A stretch of DNA of 40,096 nt from Planctomycetota bacterium (lineage in GTDB: Bacteria > Planctomycetota > Phycisphaerae > Phycisphaerales > SM1A02). Position 1 is the first letter of the stretch. Every line of letters starts with the position of its first letter. The notes under the pieces were generated by a model, which was not told the DNA's origin, did not search any database, and saw only the letters and a program-made list of their open reading frames with translations. The position numbers were made by a program, and so were the translations under genes. The stretch is from NCBI GenBank assembly GCA_017859745.1, contig JAFMML010000030.1, positions 1 through 40,096 on the forward strand, written 5' to 3'. This document shows, one piece after another, positions 22,028-29,592 of this stretch.

Positions 22028-23992
22028 TCAGACCGCGACGCCGCAGATCTGCGCGGCCTTCGCGCTGATCGACGCCGCATCGAGCCCGCAGTAGGCGAGG
22101 ATCTCCTGCTCGCTTCGCGCGGACTTGGGCAACCGATCGACGGTCATCTGCACCAGCGTGAACGCGTCCCCGCTGTCGGTGCACGCCTCCGAGACCGCGG
22201 CCCCGATGCCGCCGCCGAAGTTGTCCTCGACGGTGAGGATGTTGCCGCCGTTCTCGTTGGCGATGTCGAGGAACATCTCGCGGTCGAAGGGCAGCGAGTA
22301 CAGGTCCACCAACGTCGCATCGATTCCGGCCTTGTCGAGCAGCTCGAGGGCCTTGTTGCACTCGTGGACCATGTAGCCCGCCGAGACGATCATCAGGTCG
22401 CGACCCTCGGTCAGGACCTGGAAGGAGCCGAGCTCGAACGCGGTCGCGTCGTCGTAGAGGAACTCGACCTCCGGCCGGGCCACTCGCAGGTAGCACAGTC
22501 CCTGATGCTCGGCCGCGGCGACGGTCAGGGCGTAGGCGGCGTAGGCGTCGGCGGGCTGCAGCACGTAGCAGCCCGGCGCTCCGCGATGGTCCTTCACCGT
22601 CGAGAGACTTCGAAACCAGCTGACGTCGGGCAGGGCCATCTGGCTCGGTCCGTCCGCCGCGGGGGTGATGCCCACGTGCGATCCGACGACCTTCAGGTTC
22701 GCCCCCGACAGCAGGCCCATCTCGATCTGGTCGTAGGCACGGGTGATGAACTTCCCGAAGCTCGCCATGAACGGAATCTTGCCGGCGGCGGAGAGACCCA
22801 CGCCGACCGAGACCATGTTCTGCTCGGCGATGCGGCACTCGGCGAAGCGGTCGCTCATCGCGCGATCGTTGGCGAACCACTCGACGAAGGTGCTGTTCTT
22901 GACGTCCGCATCGAGGGCCCACACCGACGGATTCGCACCGCCGAGGGCTCGCAGCGCCAGGCCGAACGCCTTCCGCGAGGAGAGCTTGCCCGCCTGCAGG
23001 GTGCTCAGCATGTCCCAGGACTTCATCGCCTCGGGCAACGACGGCACCTCGATGGCGGTCGCTGCCGGCGCCTCGTACTGGTCGGGCGGGAAGATCCGAA
23101 GCTCGTCGCCGGCGAGGGCCGAGGTCAGACCGACGCGGGTCGCGGTCAGCTCCTCCTCGGCTTGGCGAAGCTTGTCGCCGACGACCGGCTTGCCGTGCCA
23201 TCCGCCGGTCTGCAGCATCGGGATGCCCCAGCCCTTGACGGTGCGGGCGACGACGGCGCAACAGACGCCCTCACCCGCCTTCTTGGCGGACTCTGCGAAC
23301 GCGTCGCGGATCGCCGTGGGGGCGTGACCGTCGATCTCGAACACCTCGAAGCCGAACGCCCGCAGCTTCGCGGCGATCTTCTCGGGCGACTGCTGGTCGC
23401 TGACCGCGTCGGACTGGCCGAACTTGTTGCAGTTGAAGATGGGCAGGACGTTCGCGAGCCGGTGCTCGATGACGAAGTCGGCGGCCTCCCAGACCTGGCC
23501 CTCGCGGCTCTCGCCGTCGCCGCAGATGCAGTAGATCCGCTTGTCGATGCCGTCGGTGCGGGCCGCAAGAGCGAGGCCGGCCGCGACCGAGAGTCCCTGC
23601 CCCAGGCTGCCGGTCGCCGCATCGAAGAAGGGGAAGCCCTCGGCGGGATTGGGGTGGCCGTCGATCGACGAGGCCACGTCCCGGAGGCTCATCAGGTCGC
23701 TCTCCTGCATCGGACGCAGGGCGTTGGGGTCCTTCCCGAAGGCGATCCCAAGATCCGCGGCGGCGGCGTAGACGATCGGGACGGCGTGGCCGGCGGAGAG
23801 GACCAGTCGATCGGAGGTCGGATATCGCGGGGCCTCGGGAACCCAACGCATGGTGTTGTAGAGAAGAACCGTGACGATGTGTCCCAGACTGAGTGCGGTG
23901 CTCGGGTGTCCGCTGCCGGCCTCGGCACACGCCTTCATCGCCTTCAGGTCGAGCTCGGTGGCCTTCGCATGGACGGCGGCATCGAACGACAT
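22028..23992 (-). CDS. tkt: Transketolase
   Basis: 654 residues, full family length. The enzyme moves two-carbon ketol units between sugar phosphates in the pentose phosphate pathway. The thiamine diphosphate motif GDGESREGQVWEAADF..NCN is intact, as are GSGHPSTALSLGHI near the N-terminus, LSAGHAVP, GSLGQGLSVAAG, and the second-domain ECRIAEQNMVSVGVGLSAAG with the conserved catalytic Glu, followed by the C-terminal transketolase domain. Two ATG codons are possible. The one at 23992 is preferred because AAAGGA (24001-24006, minus strand) is 8 nt away, while it is only 2 nt from the ATG at 23998. No other pentose phosphate gene is nearby. Confidence 0.95.
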   Translation of the reverse strand: MSFDAAVHAKATELDLKAMKACAEAGSGHPSTALSLGHIVTVLLYNTMRWVPEAPRYPTSDRLVLSAGHAVPIVYAAAADLGIAFGKDPNALRPMQESDLMSLRDVASSIDGHPNPAEGFPFFDAATGSLGQGLSVAAGLALAARTDGIDKRIYCICGDGESREGQVWEAADFVIEHRLANVLPIFNCNKFGQSDAVSDQQSPEKIAAKLRAFGFEVFEIDGHAPTAIRDAFAESAKKAGEGVCCAVVARTVKGWGIPMLQTGGWHGKPVVGDKLRQAEEELTATRVGLTSALAGDELRIFPPDQYEAPAATAIEVPSLPEAMKSWDMLSTLQAGKLSSRKAFGLALRALGGANPSVWALDADVKNSTFVEWFANDRAMSDRFAECRIAEQNMVSVGVGLSAAGKIPFMASFGKFITRAYDQIEMGLLSGANLKVVGSHVGITPAADGPSQMALPDVSWFRSLSTVKDHRGAPGCYVLQPADAYAAYALTVAAAEHQGLCYLRVARPEVEFLYDDATAFELGSFQVLTEGRDLMIVSAGYMVHECNKALELLDKAGIDATLVDLYSLPFDREMFLDIANENGGNILTVEDNFGGGIGAAVSEACTDSGDAFTLVQMTVDRLPKSARSEQEILAYCGLDAASISAKAAQICGVAV

Positions 23993-24481
23993 GGGCATGG
24001 TCCTTTCTTGGGGATCGCTGGGACGTACTCCAGCAGACCCGCGTTGGAGAGTTCGGGCGGTCTCCGCACGAATCCGAGCCGGACTCGGGACGGGCCAGCC
24101 GCGAACGAGCGACGGTTGGCGACCGGATGCGAACTGCGATCCAACGAGGCATCCGGACGGACGATGAGCCCCGTCCTCAGCCTTCCGGCCGGGGCCGCAA
24201 CGGTGGAGGAACGAGGTGGTGGAAGCAGCGCGGCGTTGGGACCACTCGGGATCCCCGCCGCGGGGCGGGCAGTATCGGCTCGGGACCGGGTTTCCGCAAG
24301 ATCGACATCGGTCGGACGCGGCCCCATATCTCCCCGGACCGGCACCTTGTGATCGCCACCTGTCCGGGCCATCGAAGATCGCGCAAGCCGAGGCCGGCAC
24401 GCGATCAAGACGCCTTCTCGCGACTCCGGCAGTCATCCACGGGTGGGTCGCACGACCAGCGGCCCGATCCGGGTTCGGCCC
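23993..24481. other. Intergenic region, no supported gene
   Basis: 489 bp between the PpiC-like gene and transketolase, both on the minus strand. It holds the transketolase ribosome site (24001-24006). Several open frames cross it but none has a ribosome site, a plausible composition or a recognisable product. CCATCGAAGATCGCGCAA at about 24369-24386 is nearly repeated at 29479-29496. Confidence 0.4.
24001..24006 (-). promoter_or_regulatory. Shine-Dalgarno that decides the transketolase start
   Basis: AAAGGA on the minus strand is 8 nt from ATG 23992 and 2 nt from ATG 23998, favouring the downstream one. Confidence 0.6.
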
Positions 24482-25846
24482 TCAGCGGTAGTAGCGATCG
24501 AGGGCGATCGCGACGAGTCGGGCTCGCATCGTGTTGAGATCGTCGCTCACCCAACGTCGCCGCAGCGACTCGAGGTAGCGCCGCTGCTCGATCGCGAACT
24601 GCTGCGCCCGCAGCCCCTCTCGCAGCGCGAGCTGCACCATGGGATCGAACAGACTCAGGGCCGGGGGCCGATCGATCGACAGCACCGCGAGCCACGTCGT
24701 CGAAGTCGGGCGCTCGATCGGGGGACCCGCCTGCCCGACGGGCACTCCTTCGATCGCCTCCCGGAACGGCGCCGCCAGATCGAGGCCGGCAATGCCCTCC
24801 GCAGGCAGCGGGAACTGCCGCCAGAATCCGCCGTCGGGAAGGCCCAGCGAGGTCGCGACCTCCGCGAAGGACTCGCCCGCGGCGAACCGTTCCTTCACCG
24901 AAGCGATCGCCTCTGCGCCGTCGCCGCGCTCGGTCAGGCGGATCCGGCCCACTCGAACCAGGCCCGGCGGATTGAACTCCACCTCGCGGCGTCGGTACTC
25001 CTGCTCGATGTCGCGCCAGGACACGATGACGCGGGGCTCGATCTTCTTTCTCAGAAGGTCCGACGCCAAGGCCAGGTCCCGGCGACGATCCATGAACTCC
25101 TCGAGGGAGAGGCCCTGCTCCTCCAGAACGCTCGACTCGGCACTGGCGACGTTGCCGCCGCGACGGGCGATCTCCTCCTCGCGCATGTCCAGCAACCAGG
25201 CGAACAATCCCTGCTTCTGCTCCGGGCTCAGACCGCTCTCGGCCTCCGAGATGACCAGCTCGCTGTCCACGAACTCCTCGAAGCGGCGCCGCACCAGTTC
25301 GATCATCGCCTGTCGCGATTCGGCCCGATCGGGCAGGCCGGCGATTCTCAGGAGACGCGCCTCGATCGGCTCGAGGAACTCGCCGGCGAAGATCGGACGT
25401 CCGTTGATCTGACCGACGAGACTCTCGACCGGCCATTCGCGCCCCGGCGGCAGCGGTTCGACGAGCGCCGACGACCGCGAAGCGATCACCGGCGCCGGAC
25501 CTTCGGCCGTGTCGACCTCGACGACCTCGCGCTCCTGTTCGACGACGGCGTCGCCGACGCGTTCGACCGACACCTCGGTCTCGACTTCGGGTGCGAAGAC
25601 CTCCTCCGGCACCGCAACGATCGTGCGTGGCGCGGAAGGAGGCGTCGAGAAGTCCGCGAGGGTGATCTCCGTCGGCGGCGTGGTCGGTCCGTCCGAAGCG
25701 CAACCCGCGAGCAGGACGGTCAGCACCGACGCGGCGGCCGTCGAAGGCCAGATCGAGCGACGGTCGACGGCACACGCCGCACTCGACGACCGTCGAGTCG
25801 TCGGCGCCGACGTGCGCTGCCGCAGGCCGAGACGCGGGCGTGTCAT
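24482..25846 (-). CDS. Lipoprotein resembling SurA/PpiC peptidyl-prolyl isomerase chaperones
   Basis: 454 residues. The N-terminus is unusually long and arginine-rich (about 30 residues) before the lipoprotein signal TAAASVLTVLLAGC, with the lipidated Cys49 in LAGC. A low-complexity acidic segment rich in Val, Glu and Pro follows (~60-125). The core starts with LVGQINGRPIFAGEFLEP, the typical opening of SurA-like chaperones (VNG..I), continues as a helical region, and then a PpiC/parvulin-like region with ASVKERFAAGESFAEVATSLGLPDGGFW. The core strands of parvulin are only partly recognisable, so chaperone function is better supported than isomerase activity. The ATG at 25846 has TATAGT 8 nt upstream and no Shine-Dalgarno. 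Divergent from DUF1844. Confidence 0.75.
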   Translation of the reverse strand: MTRPRLGLRQRTSAPTTRRSSSAACAVDRRSIWPSTAAASVLTVLLAGCASDGPTTPPTEITLADFSTPPSAPRTIVAVPEEVFAPEVETEVSVERVGDAVVEQEREVVEVDTAEGPAPVIASRSSALVEPLPPGREWPVESLVGQINGRPIFAGEFLEPIEARLLRIAGLPDRAESRQAMIELVRRRFEEFVDSELVISEAESGLSPEQKQGLFAWLLDMREEEIARRGGNVASAESSVLEEQGLSLEEFMDRRRDLALASDLLRKKIEPRVIVSWRDIEQEYRRREVEFNPPGLVRVGRIRLTERGDGAEAIASVKERFAAGESFAEVATSLGLPDGGFWRQFPLPAEGIAGLDLAAPFREAIEGVPVGQAGPPIERPTSTTWLAVLSIDRPPALSLFDPMVQLALREGLRAQQFAIEQRRYLESLRRRWVSDDLNTMRARLVAIALDRYYR

Positions 25847-25854
25847 GGCAGCGG

Positions 25855-25860
25855 ACTATA
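25855..25860 (-). promoter_or_regulatory. Candidate -10 box close to the PpiC-like ATG
   Basis: TATAGT on the minus strand lies 8 nt before the ATG at 25846. On the plus strand the overlapping TATACT (25857-25862) is a candidate -10 for the DUF1844 gene, so this may be a compact divergent promoter. Confidence 0.4.
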
Positions 25861-26006
25861 CTTCGCCGATCGTTGGGGAACCGCGGCGACATGCCCGCCG
25901 ATCCGCATCGAGCGACGATTCCGAACACGTCCCGACGACGTCCTCGATTCGAGTCCCTTCGAGCGATCTCGAAGGACCTTCCGAGGACCCGAGGACGGAG
26001 AAGACC

Positions 26007-26522
26007 ATGACCGACAGCGATCAGGACGGACCCAAGCTCCACATCGACTCCGACTGGAAGGCGCAGGCCGAGGCCGAAAGAGCCCGTCTTGCCGAAGCGG
26101 AGGCGAAGGTCGCCGCCAAGAACGAGGGCGACGAAGCTGGAGAGGGACGCGGCGAGTTGCCGACGCCGGACTTCCGCGGCCTCGTCGGGATGCTCGCCTC
26201 GCAGGCGATCATGGGCCTCGGTGCGATGCAGGACCCCAAGACCGGACGGGTCGTGGTCGATCTCGAGGGATCTCGATTCGCGATCGACCTGCTCGGCATG
26301 CTCGAGGAGAAGACCAGGGGCAACCTCGAGAAGGACGAGTCGGAGGAGCTCTCGCAGGTGCTCGGCGAACTTCGCAGTCGCTACGTCCAGCTGACCAAGC
26401 TCGTCGCGACCCAGATGGCCGCCGGCAAGGTCTCGACCGACGCCGGCGATCTCGCGGGGGGCTCGGGAGCGGGTGCCGGTGGGACCACCACCCCCAGCGG
26501 CCTCCACATCCCAGGCAGCTGA
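26007..26522 (+). CDS. DUF1844 family protein
   Basis: 171 residues, cytoplasmic and mostly helical. The N-terminal KLHIDSDWKAQAEAERARLA is a charged helix typical of planctomycete members. The DUF1844 core is FRGLVGMLASQAIMGLGAMQ, then a short hairpin with KTGRVVVDLEGSRFAIDLLGML, then a helix EEKTRGNLEKDESEELSQVL. The C-terminus is a low-complexity Gly/Ala/Thr tail. Function is unknown for the family. ATG 26007 has GGAG six bases upstream and starts just at the conserved block. It precedes sdhC by 170 bp on the same strand, but sdhC has its own promoter-like box. Confidence 0.85.
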   Translation: MTDSDQDGPKLHIDSDWKAQAEAERARLAEAEAKVAAKNEGDEAGEGRGELPTPDFRGLVGMLASQAIMGLGAMQDPKTGRVVVDLEGSRFAIDLLGMLEEKTRGNLEKDESEELSQVLGELRSRYVQLTKLVATQMAAGKVSTDAGDLAGGSGAGAGGTTTPSGLHIPGS

Positions 26523-26677
26523 GACCCCGGACGGCGTTCCGTGCACATGAGGGACGGGGCGTCGGCCGCCCGATTGCCCACGGCGGGGCGATCGCGGCCC
26601 GGCGCGCCGTCTTGTCGTCCGGCCGCATCGGAGGCGATTCCGCCGACGAAACGGGGAAAACCCGACACCCCGACACC

Positions 26678-26683
26678 TATACT
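26678..26683 (+). promoter_or_regulatory. Candidate -10 box close to the sdhC ATG
   Basis: TATACT ends 9 nt before the sdhC ATG with no ribosome site between. It is within a 12-mer, CTATACTTCGCC (26677-26688), that also occurs at 25856-25867. Confidence 0.45.
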
Positions 26684-26692
26684 TCGCCCCTC

Positions 26693-27514
26693 ATGAGCAC
26701 ACTCGCCGCCGCTCCGGGAACGGGGTCCTCCCCGGCCTCCCGCAGCTTTCTCGATCGCCACTACCTCCTGCTTCGGCGCCTGCACTCCCTGAGCGGCGTG
26801 GTGCCGATCGGGGTGTTCCTGCTGCCGCACCTGACGACCAACTCCTCGATCGTCTGGGGCAACCAGCTCGGGCACAGTCCCTACGGCCCGGGAACCGGTG
26901 GCGTCTACACCTTCCAGCACGAGGTGGACTTCATCCACTCGCTGCCGGCGCTGGTCCTGATCGAGGTGGGCCTGATCTGGCTGCCGCTGCTCTTCCATGC
27001 GGCGATGGGCATCGTCTTCGCACGGACCGGGCGAACGAACGTCTCGGCCTACCGCTACGGCGGCAACTGGCGATACGCCCTGCAGCGGGCGACCGGCTAC
27101 GTCGCGCTGGTCTTCATCTTCTTCCACCTCTCGAGCCTTCGGTGGGGGTGGACCTACGGCGGCTTCTTCCCGACCTTCGACCCCGAGGCGGCGGCGTCCA
27201 CGACGGCGATCCACTTCCAGGACGGACGCCTCGGCCTGCTGATGGCGGCGTTCTATCTCGTCGGCGTGCTGTCGGCGGTCTATCACTTCGCCAACGGCCT
27301 CTGGACCGCGGCGATCACCTGGGGCCTCACCGTCAGCCGCACCGCCCAGCAGCGGTGGGGCCGGGTGTGCACGGCGCTGGGTCTGGCATTGGCGGCGATG
27401 GGCGTCGCAGCGGTCTGGGGCTTCTCGACGCTGGACATCCAGGAGGCCGAGCAGGTCGAAGTGAAGATGCAGGCGGGAGTCCGAAGCAGCGAGGGTCTCG
27501 CACCCGCGGAGTGA
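26693..27514 (+). CDS. sdhC: Succinate dehydrogenase / fumarate reductase cytochrome b558 subunit
   Basis: 273 residues with five hydrophobic spans, as in the Bacillus-type single-chain diheme anchor of complex II. It binds two b-type hemes and passes electrons between the iron-sulfur subunit and quinone. Candidate heme ligands are the histidines in RRLHSLSGVVP and LLPHLTTN (first span), LLFHAAMG, FIFFHLSSL and AVYHFANG. The N-terminal 20 residues are polar. The ATG at 26693 follows a TATACT box by 9 nt and has no Shine-Dalgarno. The C-terminal tail after the last span is acidic. sdhA follows 46 bp downstream; sdhB, which usually completes this operon, is absent here. Confidence 0.92.
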   Translation: MSTLAAAPGTGSSPASRSFLDRHYLLLRRLHSLSGVVPIGVFLLPHLTTNSSIVWGNQLGHSPYGPGTGGVYTFQHEVDFIHSLPALVLIEVGLIWLPLLFHAAMGIVFARTGRTNVSAYRYGGNWRYALQRATGYVALVFIFFHLSSLRWGWTYGGFFPTFDPEAAASTTAIHFQDGRLGLLMAAFYLVGVLSAVYHFANGLWTAAITWGLTVSRTAQQRWGRVCTALGLALAAMGVAAVWGFSTLDIQEAEQVEVKMQAGVRSSEGLAPAE

Positions 27515-27560
27515 GCATCGCCGGGCGAGACGCGAGACCGGCGACAAGGAGTCGAACGAG

Positions 27561-29450
27561 ATGGCAGCAGCAGGCGGACGACATCGGGTGATCGTGGTGG
27601 GCGGCGGACTCGCCGGCCTTTCGGCGACCCTTCGCATCACCGAGGGCGGGCTTCCCGTCGACCTCTTCTCGATCGTGCCGGTCAAGCGCAGCCACTCCGT
27701 CTGCGCCCAGGGCGGGATCAACGCCTGCAACGAGATCGCCCGCCAGCAGGGCTACAGCGAACACGAGCACTTCGACGAGACGATCTACGGCGGCGACTTC
27801 CTCGCCCATCAGCCGCCGGTCCACGAGATGGCCCATTGGGCCCCACGCATCATCGATCTTCTCGATCGCATGGGCGTCCCGTTCAACCGGACCTCCGAAG
27901 GCCAGCGGGACCTGCGGCTCTTCGGCGGCAGCCTCTACAAGCGGACCCACTTCGCCGGCGCGACCACCGGACAGCAGCTGCTCTACGGCTTCGACGAGCA
28001 GGTGCGACGCGCCGAGGCCGAGGGCAAGGTGACCAAGTACGAGCACTGGGAGTTCCTCGGCCCGGTGGTCGAGGACGGCCGCTGCGTGGGCATCGTCGCC
28101 CAGGACCTGCGCACCATGCAGATCCGCTCGTTCCGCGCCGACGCGGTGGTCATGGCGACCGGCGGATGCGGACTGGTCTTCGGCAAGAGCACCAACTCGG
28201 TGATGTGCACCGGCGCCGCGGCGAGCCGCTGCTACCAGGCCGGCGTCCACTACGCCAACGGCGAGTTCATCCAGGTCCATCCCACCGCCATCCCCGGCGC
28301 CGACAAGCTGCGCCTGATGAGCGAGTCCGCCCGCGGCGAGGGCGGCCGCGTCTGGGTGCCTCGCACCAAGGGGGACAGCCGCGATCCCCGTCGGATCCCC
28401 GAGGCCGAGCGCTACTACTTCCTCGAGGAGCGATACCCCAAGTACGGCAACATCGTGCCCCGGGACATCGCCACCCGCGAGATCTTCTCGATCTGCGTCC
28501 ACGACGGCCTCGGCGTCGGCGGCGGCAACATGGTCTACCTCGACCTCACGCACCTCGGCCGGGAGTACCTCGAGCGCAAGCTCGGCGGCATCATCGAGAT
28601 CTACCGGAAGTTCGTCGGCGACGATCCGGTGGACACGCCCATGAAGATCTTCCCCGGCGTCCACTACTCGATGGGCGGCCTGTGGACGACCTACGAGGCG
28701 AAGTCGGATCTGCAGGGCATGGTCTACGGCTCTCCCAACTCGATGACCACCAACATCGAGGGCCTCTACGCCTTCGGCGAGGTGAACTACCAGTACCACG
28801 GGGCCAACCGTCTCGGCGCAAACGCCCTGCTCTCCTGCATCTTCGACGGTCTCTTCTGCGGCGCCGGCGTCGTCAACTACGCCCGCGAGCGGACGCCCGC
28901 CATCGACGCGGCAAGCGCACCCTACGAAGCGGCGGTTCGGACCCAGGAGGCCCGCATGAAGGCGCTCCTCGACGCCGACGGCAGCGAGAACCCCTACGCC
29001 ATCGGCAAGGAGCTCGGCGAGGAGATGACCGCCGCGAGCACCGTCGTGAAGAGCGGACCACGCCTCGAGCAGTCCCTCGAGACGATCGCCTCCTTCCGCG
29101 AGCGGTACTCGCGCATCCGTCTTTCCGACACGGGCATGTGGACCAACCAGACCCTCGCCTACGCCCGTGCGGTCGGCGACATGCTCGTCGTCGCCGAGGC
29201 GATCGTCCGCGGCGGCCTCGAGCGCAGGGAGTCCCGCGGCAGCCACTACCGCACCGACTTCACCGAGCGGAACGACGAGCAGTTCCTCGCGACCACCGTC
29301 GCCACCTTCGACCCCGCGACCGGCGGATCGAAGATCTCCTTCGAGAAGGTCGAGACCGCCCTCGTCGAGCCGCGCAAGCGGACCTACGGCAAGGTCGAAG
29401 CGACCTCCGCCGGCAAGGAGAAGGCCGTCGCCTCGCCGAACCCGAGCTGA
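27561..29450 (+). CDS. sdhA: Succinate dehydrogenase / fumarate reductase flavoprotein subunit
   Basis: 629 residues. It is the FAD-containing catalytic subunit that oxidises succinate to fumarate. The Rossmann FAD site is VIVVGGGLAGLSATLRI (residues ~10-26). The histidine for covalent FAD attachment is in RSHSVCAQGGINA. The active-site region HPTAIPGADKLRLMSESARG contains the conserved His and Arg. HYSMGGLWT and GEVNYQYHGANRLGANALLS are further conserved blocks, and the C-terminal helical domain is complete. The start at 27561 has GGAG 9 nt upstream. The length and sequence style match the type found with b558 anchors. A terminator-like hairpin (29496-29524) follows, so the transcript probably ends without sdhB. 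Confidence 0.95.
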   Translation: MAAAGGRHRVIVVGGGLAGLSATLRITEGGLPVDLFSIVPVKRSHSVCAQGGINACNEIARQQGYSEHEHFDETIYGGDFLAHQPPVHEMAHWAPRIIDLLDRMGVPFNRTSEGQRDLRLFGGSLYKRTHFAGATTGQQLLYGFDEQVRRAEAEGKVTKYEHWEFLGPVVEDGRCVGIVAQDLRTMQIRSFRADAVVMATGGCGLVFGKSTNSVMCTGAAASRCYQAGVHYANGEFIQVHPTAIPGADKLRLMSESARGEGGRVWVPRTKGDSRDPRRIPEAERYYFLEERYPKYGNIVPRDIATREIFSICVHDGLGVGGGNMVYLDLTHLGREYLERKLGGIIEIYRKFVGDDPVDTPMKIFPGVHYSMGGLWTTYEAKSDLQGMVYGSPNSMTTNIEGLYAFGEVNYQYHGANRLGANALLSCIFDGLFCGAGVVNYARERTPAIDAASAPYEAAVRTQEARMKALLDADGSENPYAIGKELGEEMTAASTVVKSGPRLEQSLETIASFRERYSRIRLSDTGMWTNQTLAYARAVGDMLVVAEAIVRGGLERRESRGSHYRTDFTERNDEQFLATTVATFDPATGGSKISFEKVETALVEPRKRTYGKVEATSAGKEKAVASPNPS

Positions 29451-29495
29451 TTCGGGTCCGCCTCGGGCGTCTGCGCCCCATCGAAGATCGCACAA

Positions 29496-29524
29496 ACGCC
29501 CCGGTCGCAACCCGGTCGGGGCGT
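29496..29524 (+). terminator. Terminator-like hairpin after sdhA
   Basis: ACGCCCCG (29496-29503) pairs with CGGGGCGT (29517-29524) around a 13-nt loop, 46 bp after the sdhA stop. There is no U-tract. Confidence 0.5.
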
Positions 29525-29592
29525 CGCCGTATCCTCGCCCTCGGGGGTATGCCTCCATGGGATCCCTCGACGGAATGCACCGGAGACCCGAC

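Noticed and set aside
22028-24436. Transketolase extended about 150 codons upstream
   Set aside because: The extension is Arg/Ser/Pro-rich and unlike transketolase. The ATG at 23992 with a Shine-Dalgarno gives the normal family length.
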